Part shown: one piece after another, positions 1-7,344 of the stretch | How positions within the stretch are numbered: the stretch's first letter is position 1 | How the letters are laid out: each line of letters opens with the position of its first letter | Source: Aphanizomenon flos-aquae FACHB-1287 | Lineage (GTDB): Bacteria > Cyanobacteriota > Cyanobacteriia > Cyanobacteriales > Nostocaceae | Assembly (NCBI RefSeq): GCF_014698755.1 | Contig: NZ_JACJTO010000031.1 | Span: forward strand, 1 to 54,007 | DNA: 54,007 nucleotides | Direction of reading: 5' to 3' | Notes under the pieces: model-generated | The model's input: the letters and a program-made list of their open reading frames with translations, nothing else | Told to the model about the DNA's origin: nothing | The model's database searches: none | Program-made: the position numbers and the translations under genes

Positions 1-129
1 GATATATATTTACGGGAAATTCAAGCAGCAATAAAGGAGCAAACAGAAATAGATGTAAGTATATCCAGTTTATCTCGAACTCTAAAACGCTTAGATTTAA
101 GACGTAAAAAAAACTTTAGTAGCCAGTGA
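1..129 (+). pseudogene. IS630-family transposase fragment (partial at window edge)
   Basis: The frame from base 1 is open to a TGA at 127-129 and reads DIYLREIQAAIKEQ, then SSLSRTLKRLDL. This resembles the second winged-helix part of the N-terminal DNA-binding domain of IS630/Tc1-type transposases. The usual continuation after RRKK is lost: the frame ends in NFSSQ where the other IS remnant (minus strand) begins. No DDE catalytic domain follows, so the gene is dead here. The upstream part lies outside the window. The family call rests on a short stretch and is moderate. Confidence 0.55.
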
Positions 130-336
130 GCAAAATTAATAGTTATGCGGTCTTCTAACTGGTTAAAATCTCTTGGTGTAATTCTTTTTATGTCTGTTAA
201 ATAAAAACGCCTGTGGCCAGTTGGGCTGCGTTCAAACTTCAATTTACCAGCGTCAGCCCATACGCACAGTTTTAACTGAAACGCCAAGTTCTTTAGCAGT
301 ATCTCCTATAGAAATCGTCACTTGAGAGTCTTCCAT
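130..336 (-). pseudogene. IS607-family serine recombinase (TnpA) N-terminal fragment, frameshifted
   Basis: Read on the minus strand from the ATG at 336, the product starts MEDSQVTISIGDTAKELGV and runs to SVKTVR. It then goes out of frame, and in the next frame continues WADAGKLKFERSPTGHRR and RITINFA. This is the MerR-like helix-turn-helix of IS607 resolvases followed by the first strand of the serine-recombinase domain (normally ITINYARVSS). One or two bases are missing near 280, and the homology stops at about 135, where the IS630-like sequence begins. It cannot make an active recombinase. The junction suggests one IS was inserted in or deleted against the other. Confidence 0.65.
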
Positions 337-475
337 AATTTGTCTATAATTAGGACTACTCTCAATATATAGACTTTCCGTTAGATTTGTCTATTCATGG
401 GTAGAAATTATCTAGCACAAAGAACCCCTTAAATCATTGTTTTTGTTTAGCGCATAAGCAAAAATAAATATAATA

Positions 476-1054
476 TTACCCTTCCGGTATTTGATTTAAT
501 TCTGCTGTGAGCTTTTCTTGATTGCGTCTGCGGATTTTCGCGTAAAGTTGAATGCTTACAGCCATGAAAATCACTAAACCAAAAATTAGCCAAGCTGTGA
601 TATCGGTGGGTAAGTTATTCTTGAATATGGCTAACATGACAATTACAACTAATAATAGCGTTGGTGCTTCATTCAAAGCGCGTAATTTTTGACCACTCCA
701 TTTACATTCACCTGCTGCTAACTGCTTCATTAATCTACTACAGTAATAGTGATAGCCAATTAAAATCCCTACAAAACCTAATTTGAAGTGTAACCAAGGT
801 TCTTGTAATAATTCCATGTTGGTAGATAAAATACCAATAGCCATTGCTACTGTTACAAACATACCTGGGGTGGTAATAATATCATAAAGACGCTTTTCCA
901 TGATTTGATACTGGTTTTTCAGTATCGTTTTTGCTGGTTCTGGTTCTTGGTCAGCTTCAACGTGGTAAATAAATAACCGCACTAGGTAAAATAACCCCGC
1001 AAACCAAACCACAAAACCAATAATATGAAATGCTTTAAACCAAGAATATGCCAT
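476..1054 (-). CDS. hemJ: Protoporphyrinogen IX oxidase HemJ (CopD-like/UPF0093 membrane protein)
   Basis: Predicted to oxidise protoporphyrinogen IX to protoporphyrin IX in the membrane, for haem and chlorophyll synthesis. The 192-residue product has about five hydrophobic helices, a conserved early His in WFKAFHIIGFV, and the family patterns YDIITTPGM and LKLGFVG-like HFKLGFVGIL; charged loops include YHYYCSRLMKQL. I chose the ATG at 1054 because the protein then begins MAYSWFKAFH as in the family and an AGGTAGG-like ribosome site lies just upstream. A 41-residue upstream extension is open but looks non-coding. The downstream neighbour is IS debris and the upstream neighbour is a same-strand hydrolase. 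Homology to HemJ is strong; enzymatic activity is inferred. Confidence 0.88.
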   Translation of the reverse strand: MAYSWFKAFHIIGFVVWFAGLFYLVRLFIYHVEADQEPEPAKTILKNQYQIMEKRLYDIITTPGMFVTVAMAIGILSTNMELLQEPWLHFKLGFVGILIGYHYYCSRLMKQLAAGECKWSGQKLRALNEAPTLLLVVIVMLAIFKNNLPTDITAWLIFGLVIFMAVSIQLYAKIRRRNQEKLTAELNQIPEG

Positions 1055-1241
1055 GAATTGTAACCTACCTAATTTACAAATGATTGCATCTACTCTTATT
1101 ATCAGGTAATAGGGATTCCACAGCAAGGATATGGATAGATTAAGAAATGTAAATCTATGTCCGGTTTCACTTGACAATCCTCCTTTTAAAAGACATTCCT
1201 ATTTATGATCAAGAGGGATAGTAGAAAACACAGGTATATCC

Positions 1242-2093
1242 CTAATTTGACTCGGAACGGCGGACAAATGGGAGTAAATCTTGTAAAATCACTTCATGAT
1301 AATGTTCTTGGGGATAATGTCCCACATTGTTTAATTTGATTATCTCACCATTAGCCACAGATTGGACAAAAGTTTCTGCTATATTTATAGATAACCAAGG
1401 GTCAATCATCCCCCATTGGACTAAAATAGGTTGTTGCCAGTTTTTAAACCCATTTTCTATTTCTATCATCGCTGTTTCTATCTGTAAATTGCGAATTGTG
1501 TTTAGCAGACTTCTCCCAGCAGCAGAACTTTTCAAAAATGGTTTTCTATAAACATCTAAATCTTGATCTTCAATACGGTAACAACTCCCACTTTCTAAGG
1601 TTCTATCAACTAACAAAGGATCTTGGGTAATGATATCTCCAGCTAATGGTAAACCCATTTGTTTGATTTTCCAAGGTATTTTTGCCCAAGTGGAAATCGG
1701 TGTATTTAAAATAGCGATATTAGCAATCTTTTCTGGATACCGTAATGCGTATTGTAACCCCACTGAACCTAAAAATCCTTGGACAACCAGGGAAAATCTT
1801 TCTAATTCTAAAACTTCCACGAATCCTGCTAAAGCTGTGATAAATGCGTCCGGAGTATAAGCAAAATCCTGTTTTTCGGGTTTACCTGAAAATCCATAAC
1901 CAATCCAGTCCGGTGCGATCGCTCTTGTACCCTGTGCTGCTAAACTAGGAATAACATTTCTCCAACTATAACTTTGAGAAACTATCCCGTGTAACAATAA
2001 CACAGGAATTAAATCACTTCTACCAATCGGTTCAGCTTCCCGATAAAACCATTCTAAAGAATCTACTGTAATTTTATGTTCTTGAATTGACAC
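1242..2093 (-). CDS. Alpha/beta-fold hydrolase-like protein with a non-canonical nucleophile
   Basis: A 283-residue alpha/beta-hydrolase of the haloalkane dehalogenase/epoxide hydrolase-like type. Visible landmarks are the oxyanion-loop HG in LLLHGIVSQ (about 34-36), PDWIGYGFS (61-69), the nucleophile elbow region VVQGFLGS (103-110), the acid Asp231 in QWGMIDPW and His259 in NVGHYPQ. The usual GxSxG is absent: Phe107 sits where Ser or Asp should be. It may therefore be a non-catalytic fold, or use another residue. The substrate is unknown. It lies 190 bp upstream of hemJ on the same strand but probably has its own promoter. No frameshift or truncation is seen. Confidence 0.8.
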   Translation of the reverse strand: MSIQEHKITVDSLEWFYREAEPIGRSDLIPVLLLHGIVSQSYSWRNVIPSLAAQGTRAIAPDWIGYGFSGKPEKQDFAYTPDAFITALAGFVEVLELERFSLVVQGFLGSVGLQYALRYPEKIANIAILNTPISTWAKIPWKIKQMGLPLAGDIITQDPLLVDRTLESGSCYRIEDQDLDVYRKPFLKSSAAGRSLLNTIRNLQIETAMIEIENGFKNWQQPILVQWGMIDPWLSINIAETFVQSVANGEIIKLNNVGHYPQEHYHEVILQDLLPFVRRSESN

Positions 2094-2231
2094 GCTATTT
2101 TCCTATTTGGGAATACAACAACACTATCTAGGTTCTCCATTATCATCTTATAAATAGGTAACAGATAAACAAATCCCAAAACTACTTTACAAAAATAAAG
2201 AAAAAAATTCTCATTTTATGAGTAAAGGTGG

Positions 2232-2260
2232 TTGACTTGCGCCTGGAAATTTGCTATACT
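2232..2260 (+). promoter_or_regulatory. Promoter in repeat unit 1
   Basis: TTGACT (2232-2237), a 17-base spacer and TATACT (2255-2260) form a near-consensus sigma70 promoter pointing to higher coordinates. Transcription would start near 2267 and run into units 2 and 3. No coding region of useful size follows on this strand. Confidence 0.6.
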
Positions 2261-2376
2261 AGTTTCCGATAAGGAAGAACTATCTCACAATAAAAAGTGA
2301 ATTAAACTCCAATACCTTACCCAAAACTACTTTACAAAAATAAAGAAAAAAATTCTCATTTTATGAGTAAAGGTGG

Positions 2377-2405
2377 TTGACTTGTGCCTGGAAATTTGCT
2401 ATACT
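2377..2405 (+). promoter_or_regulatory. Promoter in repeat unit 2
   Basis: TTGACT (2377-2382), 17 bases, TATACT (2400-2405): the same promoter as in unit 1, exactly 145 bp further on. The region just after the -10 differs from units 1 and 3 (AGGTTTCGATGAGG rather than AGTTTCCGATAAGG). Confidence 0.6.
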
Positions 2406-2521
2406 AGGTTTCGATGAGGAAGAACTATATCACAACAAAAAGTGAATTAAACTCCAATACCTTACCCAAAACTACTTTACAAAAATAAAGAAAAAAATTT
2501 GCATTTTATGAGTAAAGGTGG

Positions 2522-2550
2522 TTGACTTGCGCCTGGAAATTTGCTATACT
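2522..2550 (+). promoter_or_regulatory. Promoter in repeat unit 3, antisense to the channel gene
   Basis: TTGACT (2522-2527), 17 bases, TATACT (2545-2550). Predicted transcription begins near 2557 and within about 35 bases enters the 3' end of the minus-strand channel gene, so the RNA would be antisense to that mRNA. Confidence 0.6.
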
Positions 2551-2591
2551 AGTTTCCGATAAGGAAGAACTATCTCGCAATAAAAAGTGAA

Positions 2592-4280
2592 TTAAGCTCC
2601 AATGCCTTTTCCTTCTTCTCGCCATAACTGATTTAACCTAGTCGCAGGCATAGTTAAATACAGCACATCTCCAGGAGAGAGAATAGTTTCTAATAAATCC
2701 CAACCTCGTACAGTTTCGTGGTTGATTTCCACATACAAAGGCACGAAATCCGCAAGTTTAGCCACATCTTTCACCCACTCATCACAAAAAGGGTGTATCG
2801 GTGTAATTGTGGTTGCAAAAGCCACCCATAAACTATCAGCAATAATCCCATTACCAATAATCCTACCACCCAGAGCAGCGGCAGCAAAAGCGGGAGCAGC
2901 TAATTCAGCAGGACTAAAGACAGCTTCAAAATCAAATACCTGTTGTGCCATACCGGCAAAATCAGGATCAGCATAGTTGACAATTACAGGAATTTTGGGA
3001 GCTAAAGCCTTAGATTTGAGGGCAATTTCCAAATTAGTCGCATCATTATTAGTAACAGCTAAAACCGCAGTAGCAGTATTGATATTACTAGCCTGTAAAG
3101 TAGCCCGAAAACTCGCATCAGCAAGGATCACAGGAATACTCATACCTCTAGCAGTAGTCACATATCTATTATTAGCATCTGTTTCAATGACTACTACTTC
3201 ATGGCCACTCAGATGCAATTGTTGAACAATTCTAATACCGATACCACTTAAACCACAAATAATATAATGATTTTGTTGGGGAATTCTCGCAGCATCTAAA
3301 AATTGTTTTAAGCGACTACCCAGGATAAAATCTGTCAGCATAGCGTACCAAATCCCAATTATTGCAGCCCCAATGAGCATAATTACAACGGTAAATAATT
3401 TGATGCTGTCAGGTGCATTTTCTACGACTTTATCATTACCACCAGCCCCTGTAATCATACCTACAGCAAAATATAAAGCATCAATAAAAGACAGACCATG
3501 TTTACTAGCAATATAAGTAAAAGTGGATATTAAAATAATTATCAGTAAAGCAATTGCCATGCCTACAACTGATTGGGCGTGTTTCTGAAATTTCCTAATA
3601 TTAGCAAAAACTTTGACTAGTTTTCTAAATAATGATTTACGTTGGGTACGAATACGGGGTTGAGTGCCAATAATTAAGCGATCTCCTACTCTTAATAATT
3701 GTTCTGATAACACCGCAGATACTAAATTCATTTTTCCTTCTACAGCGACATAATAAATTAGCATTCGCGTCGGATCTTCCCATAAATCACTGATTTTTTG
3801 GCCTTGCCATGGGTGATTTTCGTGAATATATTCTTCTTGAATTGGCCAAATTTGCTCAAGTAATTTGATTTGGCCAATAGCCCTATTTCCCAAAGCCGCA
3901 AAGGTAAATACTGGCGCTGCTAAACCAACAACACTCATACTTAAATGATTTGACAAAGTTTGATCAAGACGTTCACCTAAATTTGTATTATAAAAACGAT
4001 TAATAATCCGAATTTGGGGATTTAGTACCCGTGCTTGCATCATAATTGATAAATTTACGGCATCATCAGAGGTGGCAATTACTAAGGTATGCGCTTCTGT
4101 AATTCCTGCTGCTTCCAAAGTAGAAGCTGCTTGTAACTCACCAACAATTATATTAGTAATATTTTCACCAGCAACAGGTTTCCAATGAATCCCTACTACT
4201 AAAGCTCCTTGTTCTCTGAGTAACCGAAAGATTTTATATCCGGTACGTCCTAAGCCACACACAATAATTCGAGGTTTCAT
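2592..4280 (-). CDS. RCK-channel-RCK potassium channel-like protein (TrkA-N domains)
   Basis: A 562-residue membrane protein with a Rossmann RCK/TrkA-N domain at each end. GLGRTG (9-14) and GLSGIG (343-348) are the two nucleotide-binding loops. Between them lies a two-helix pore unit: helix about 236-257, pore helix 265-275, helix 295-320. This is the plan of ligand-gated K+ channels but with an extra N-terminal RCK copy. The selectivity-filter position reads TGAGGND (277-283) in place of TVGYGD, so ion selectivity cannot be assumed. Nucleotide-controlled ion flux across the membrane is an inference from the fold. The last five codons and stop lie inside the third tandem repeat. Confidence 0.82.
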   Translation of the reverse strand: MKPRIIVCGLGRTGYKIFRLLREQGALVVGIHWKPVAGENITNIIVGELQAASTLEAAGITEAHTLVIATSDDAVNLSIMMQARVLNPQIRIINRFYNTNLGERLDQTLSNHLSMSVVGLAAPVFTFAALGNRAIGQIKLLEQIWPIQEEYIHENHPWQGQKISDLWEDPTRMLIYYVAVEGKMNLVSAVLSEQLLRVGDRLIIGTQPRIRTQRKSLFRKLVKVFANIRKFQKHAQSVVGMAIALLIIILISTFTYIASKHGLSFIDALYFAVGMITGAGGNDKVVENAPDSIKLFTVVIMLIGAAIIGIWYAMLTDFILGSRLKQFLDAARIPQQNHYIICGLSGIGIRIVQQLHLSGHEVVVIETDANNRYVTTARGMSIPVILADASFRATLQASNINTATAVLAVTNNDATNLEIALKSKALAPKIPVIVNYADPDFAGMAQQVFDFEAVFSPAELAAPAFAAAALGGRIIGNGIIADSLWVAFATTITPIHPFCDEWVKDVAKLADFVPLYVEINHETVRGWDLLETILSPGDVLYLTMPATRLNQLWREEGKGIGA

Positions 4281-4615
4281 AAAACCGCAACATAAAATTT
4301 ATATAAATGGCTAAATATAGCAAGTGACTGGGGACTGGGTTAAAAGTCTATTTGTAGAGTTTTATTATCAGTTAATGTCCTACGCTATCCCTATTCTTGC
4401 TTAACTAATGGGATCATAACTGTAACTGAACACACGATCTTTATATATAGGGTTACTATTGAATTTTTGAACATATAGTTATGGTGAACATTGCTCACAG
4501 ATAGAGAATTGAAATTATAAAATTAAAAATAATTAGAAAATGTACACAATCATCCAACATCCCTCTGACTAATGTAGAAAACATAAGTGAAGAGGGGATG
4601 TCGAAAATGAACAAA
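4281..4615. other. Intergenic region between channel and MFS genes
   Basis: 335 bases with no convincing gene. It should hold the promoter of the minus-strand channel gene, and an inverted repeat lies at 4557-4601. A GACTGGGGACTGGG-type short repeat remnant is near 4326. I see no other structure. Confidence 0.5.
4557..4601 (-). terminator. Possible terminator hairpin after the MFS gene
   Basis: ACATCCCTCT (4557-4566) pairs with AGAGGGGATGT (4591-4601) with one bulged base. It lies 15 bases beyond the stop of the minus-strand MFS gene. No clear U-run follows on that strand, so termination activity is uncertain. Confidence 0.4.
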
Positions 4616-5863
4616 TTATTGGACTAAATCAGCATTACTAGAGGTGCGTTTCAGCATGAAGACAGCTACAATAATTCCCACAATTGCTAATCCCGCAGTT
4701 GGATAAAAGAAATTAGTATAACTGCCAAAAATGTCTCTAATTTTGCCAGCTAATAAGGTTCCACCCAAAGCCCCCATACCGTAAGCAGTGAAGACAATAC
4801 CGTAATTTTTAGCGTAGTCTTGTGATTGAAAGATGATTAAAGTGGAAGTAGGAGCGATCGCTAACCAGCCCCCCAAAGCTAAGTAAAATAGCGAAAAGGC
4901 GACTATATAAGTGAGTACATTGCCCTCAACCGCACTCAGCATCATAATTGAACCAATCAAAATTAAAACAAAGGACACAATTGCCCCCAGTTTTGGCGTA
5001 AATTTGTCTGTGAACCACCCAAAAAACAAGCGTCCTACACCGTTAAACACAGCAAACAGAGAAACCGTATTTGCGGCTGTTGCTGCATCCAATTTAATAA
5101 TTTCCTGTGCTAGAGGACTAGAAATACCAATGGCGGCCAGTCCCGCAAAAGAACCAATGGTATAGCACAACCACAATCCGTAAAAACTGGAAGTCTGAAA
5201 AATTGATCCTGACGTTGTTGTGTTAGAATTGCCTTGAACAACTACAGGTGGATTCCATCCTACTGGTTGCCAACCTGGAGGAGGAGTTGTGAGGACAGCA
5301 GAAATAGCCGTAATAATAGCAGCAAAAGCAATACCTAAAATTACAAAAGTTTGCTGAACTCCAAAACCATCTATCAAAAATTTTGCCAAAGGTGCAGTAA
5401 TTAAAGGTGACAAACCAAATCCAATTACAGTGGCACCAACCGCTAAACCTTTTTTATCGGGAAACCACTTAGCTACCACAGCTAAGGGTACACCATAAGT
5501 AATACCCACACCCATACCAGCAATTACACCATAGGTAATAGTTAGTGTGGGAATATTGCCACCCAAACTAGAGAGAATATAACCTAGTGCCGTAATTAAC
5601 CCACCAACACCTGTAATCAGACGAGTATCAAAACGATTGATATAAAAACCAGTGATTGGCATTAAAATTGCAAACACAACCAATAGCACTGTAAATGGTA
5701 ATAGGCTATCAGTTGCACCCACATTGAGAAGTTTTTCCAAAGGTTTTCTAAAAATACTCCAAGAATACACTGTACCTAAGCACAGTAGTATCGTTATACT
5801 CAGGGGTATAAGTAACCATCGCCCTTTTTCCGCAGGCATACCAAACAGTTGTATTTTTTCCAT
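4616..5863 (-). CDS. MFS transporter, oxalate/formate antiporter (OFA)-like
   Basis: A 415-residue, twelve-helix carrier. The N-terminus LLIPLSITILLCLGTVYSWS, the loop PDKKGLAVG between helices 4 and 5 and the GAT...FGLSPLI helix are typical of the OFA subfamily of the major facilitator superfamily, which exchanges small carboxylates. The conserved FGWFTDKFTPK loop after helix 8 is present. The substrate here is unknown; the OFA label is used broadly for monocarboxylate carriers. The gene is monocistronic and divergent from the transaldolase gene at 6045. Length and ends look complete. Confidence 0.82.
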   Translation of the reverse strand: MEKIQLFGMPAEKGRWLLIPLSITILLCLGTVYSWSIFRKPLEKLLNVGATDSLLPFTVLLVVFAILMPITGFYINRFDTRLITGVGGLITALGYILSSLGGNIPTLTITYGVIAGMGVGITYGVPLAVVAKWFPDKKGLAVGATVIGFGLSPLITAPLAKFLIDGFGVQQTFVILGIAFAAIITAISAVLTTPPPGWQPVGWNPPVVVQGNSNTTTSGSIFQTSSFYGLWLCYTIGSFAGLAAIGISSPLAQEIIKLDAATAANTVSLFAVFNGVGRLFFGWFTDKFTPKLGAIVSFVLILIGSIMMLSAVEGNVLTYIVAFSLFYLALGGWLAIAPTSTLIIFQSQDYAKNYGIVFTAYGMGALGGTLLAGKIRDIFGSYTNFFYPTAGLAIVGIIVAVFMLKRTSSNADLVQ

Positions 5864-6044
5864 CTATGTGTTACGTAAAGTGAATATATAATTTTTTGCA
5901 GTATCTCATTTTTTGACTAGATTGACGGAAATGTTTTTGTATTTTTCCTGTGTTAACCTACTTAATTACATTATAAACGATTTAATAATAATGACATGAT
6001 GAAGTGCTGTAAAGTAATCCAGGTAGGAATTTATCAGGATGATT

Positions 6045-6683
6045 ATGGCGTTTTATTTAGATTCAGCTATTACCGCAGAAGCCGAAATCGTTAAACATTG
6101 GGGTTGGGTTACAGGTATCACCACCAACCCCACATTATTGGCGCAAGCTAACACCCCTCCAGAAACTACGCTCAAAACCTTAGTTTCCTTGACTTCGGGT
6201 CCTGTATATTACCAACTCCTCGCTTCAAATCAGCAGAAAATGATCGCCGAAGGGAGAAAGGCCTTTGAAATTATTGGTTCTCAAACTATCTTAAAAATTC
6301 CCGCCACCCCTCTAGGTTTTGAGGTGGTAGCTATCCTTTCCTCAGAAATTACCTGCTCTGTTACCGGTATTTACAGCCCCACCCAAGCCGCTGTGGCTAA
6401 AGAAGCAGGGGCAAAAATCGCCATAGCCTATGTCAACCGGGCTGAACGCTTGTTAGGAGACGGTATTGCTTTGGTACGAGATATGGCCAGTGTTCTCAAG
6501 GGCAGTGATGTAGAAATCTTAGCAGCTAGTATCAAGTCACCAGCCGCCGCCGCCGCTTCTCTTCAAGCCGGGGCAAATCATCTCACTTTACCTTTGGCAA
6601 TGTTGCAAGCCATAGCTACCCATGAATTTTCTGATCAAACTGTTGCTGATTTTGCGGCTGGAGGAATTGGTTTAACAATTTAA
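6045..6683 (+). CDS. Small transaldolase / fructose-6-phosphate aldolase family
   Basis: A 212-residue cytosolic protein of the short transaldolase family (TalC/FSA), which interconverts sugar phosphates through a Schiff base. The active Lys is Lys84 in ILKIPATPLG. YLDSA at the N-terminus, ITTNPTLL (26-33) and the phosphate-binding region near the C-terminus also fit. The first ATG of the frame is at 6039 (MIMAFY). I prefer the second ATG at 6045 because the family begins one residue before the FYLD strand; an AGGTAGG motif at 6021 and CAGG at 6036 could serve either. Whether it is a transaldolase or an F6P aldolase cannot be told from sequence by eye. Confidence 0.88.
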   Translation: MAFYLDSAITAEAEIVKHWGWVTGITTNPTLLAQANTPPETTLKTLVSLTSGPVYYQLLASNQQKMIAEGRKAFEIIGSQTILKIPATPLGFEVVAILSSEITCSVTGIYSPTQAAVAKEAGAKIAIAYVNRAERLLGDGIALVRDMASVLKGSDVEILAASIKSPAAAAASLQAGANHLTLPLAMLQAIATHEFSDQTVADFAAGGIGLTI

Positions 6684-7115
6684 CTTGATATAGCCTCAAT
6701 GCTATATAGAGAAAACTATTAGTGAACTAATGAAGGGTTTCACCCCTCATCCTTAAAACCTTGATTTTACATACTCAAAATATTTTGAAATCGTCTTTAT
6801 AGTTATAGGTTAACTACCTGAAAACCTTTTGAAGTCAAGTCATATTAGGGATGCTGGGTCAGACCCCCTATTAATTATTTTGGGAAAATATAGCCCAAAA
6901 CTGTTACAGATAAACAAATAAAAAGAATTTAAAAATAAATGCCAAATTGGCAACCATCATGAAAAGAACCAAGTTAAATTATATGAGACAAGGAAAAGCA
7001 AGGGATTTGTTAAAAGAGCGAATCAATTAACAAAAGGTTCTTGTGTAAGTTGTCTAAAAAATAAATAGAATTAGTATTTGCTGCATAGGAACACCTGCTA
7101 AAGTATAGACGTTAT

Positions 7116-7250
7116 CGTTAACCTGCAAATTACCCCCCCCCGATTAACGGTTCTCGTCTGTATGAATAAAATTCCTAATCGCTTCAGCAGCAAATGGTAG
7201 AGTGGGAGAGAAAGGCGCTTGGTAATGCCTCCTCCCACTCTCATTTTTTC
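7116..7250 (+). ncRNA. Candidate small RNA or attenuating leader RNA
   Basis: A possible -10 box TATAGA at 7104-7109 would start RNA near 7116. Within the next 135 bases are CGTTAA and TTAACG arms enclosing a C-rich loop (nine Cs at 7133-7141) and a terminal hairpin followed by six Ts. No known RNA family was recognised. It could be a free-standing small RNA or the 5' leader of the aminotransferase gene. The promoter lacks a clear -35, so the 5' end is a guess. Confidence 0.4.
7199..7249 (+). terminator. Intrinsic-terminator-like hairpin upstream of the aminotransferase gene
   Basis: AGAGTGGGAG (7199-7208) pairs perfectly with CTCCCACTCT (7232-7241); an inner AGGC/GCCT extends the stem, and CATTTTTT follows directly. 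It is a textbook intrinsic terminator lying 95 bases before the gene start, so it either ends a small RNA or attenuates the gene. Confidence 0.7.
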
Positions 7251-7344
7251 TGGGTACTTTTGGTTAATTTGTCAAAAACCAATAAAATCTATTAAACAGC
7301 AACTTTGTTATGCGATTAATCACAACTATATCTCACATAAGTTT

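Larger units (their letters stand above)
2175..2609. repeat. Three tandem 145-bp repeats, each containing a sigma70-type promoter
   Basis: Units start at 2175, 2320 and 2465, giving an exact 145-bp period. Each unit begins CCCAAAACTACTTTACAAAA, contains a small palindrome (CTCAT-TTT-ATGAG in copies 1 and 2, damaged in copy 3), then a promoter-like pair, and ends with a stretch matching the last codons and stop of the downstream channel gene. In copy 3 this stretch is the real gene end (GIGA-stop). In copies 1 and 2 it reads GIGV-stop, a ghost of the same end. Copies 1 and 3 are most alike and copy 2 is more diverged. The array therefore arose by tandem duplication that included the 3' end of the gene. 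Confidence 0.92.
6684..7344. other. Long leader/intergenic region before the aminotransferase gene
   Basis: About 660 bases. A 7-bp stem (ATATAGC/GCTATAT, 6688-6707) follows the transaldolase stop. A 23-codon ORF at 6960-7031 has no recognisable features. From about 7104 the sequence looks like a structured RNA: a TATAGA -10-like box, CGTTAA/TTAACG arms around a nine-C run, and a strong hairpin with a T-run ending at 7250. The remaining 95 bases to the gene are AT-rich. Confidence 0.5.

Noticed and set aside
2175-2609. Naming the tandem array NsiR1
   Set aside because: The layout is similar, but I do not recognise the NsiR1 sequence, the neighbour is not hetF and the promoter is a plain sigma70 type. 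Kept as an unnamed array.
6960-7031. Short ORF (MKRTKLNYMRQGKARDLL...)
   Set aside because: Only 23 codons, no ribosome site of note, no family recognised.
7219-7344. N-terminal extension of the aminotransferase
   Set aside because: It begins inside a terminator hairpin and does not match the family; ATG 7345 fits.
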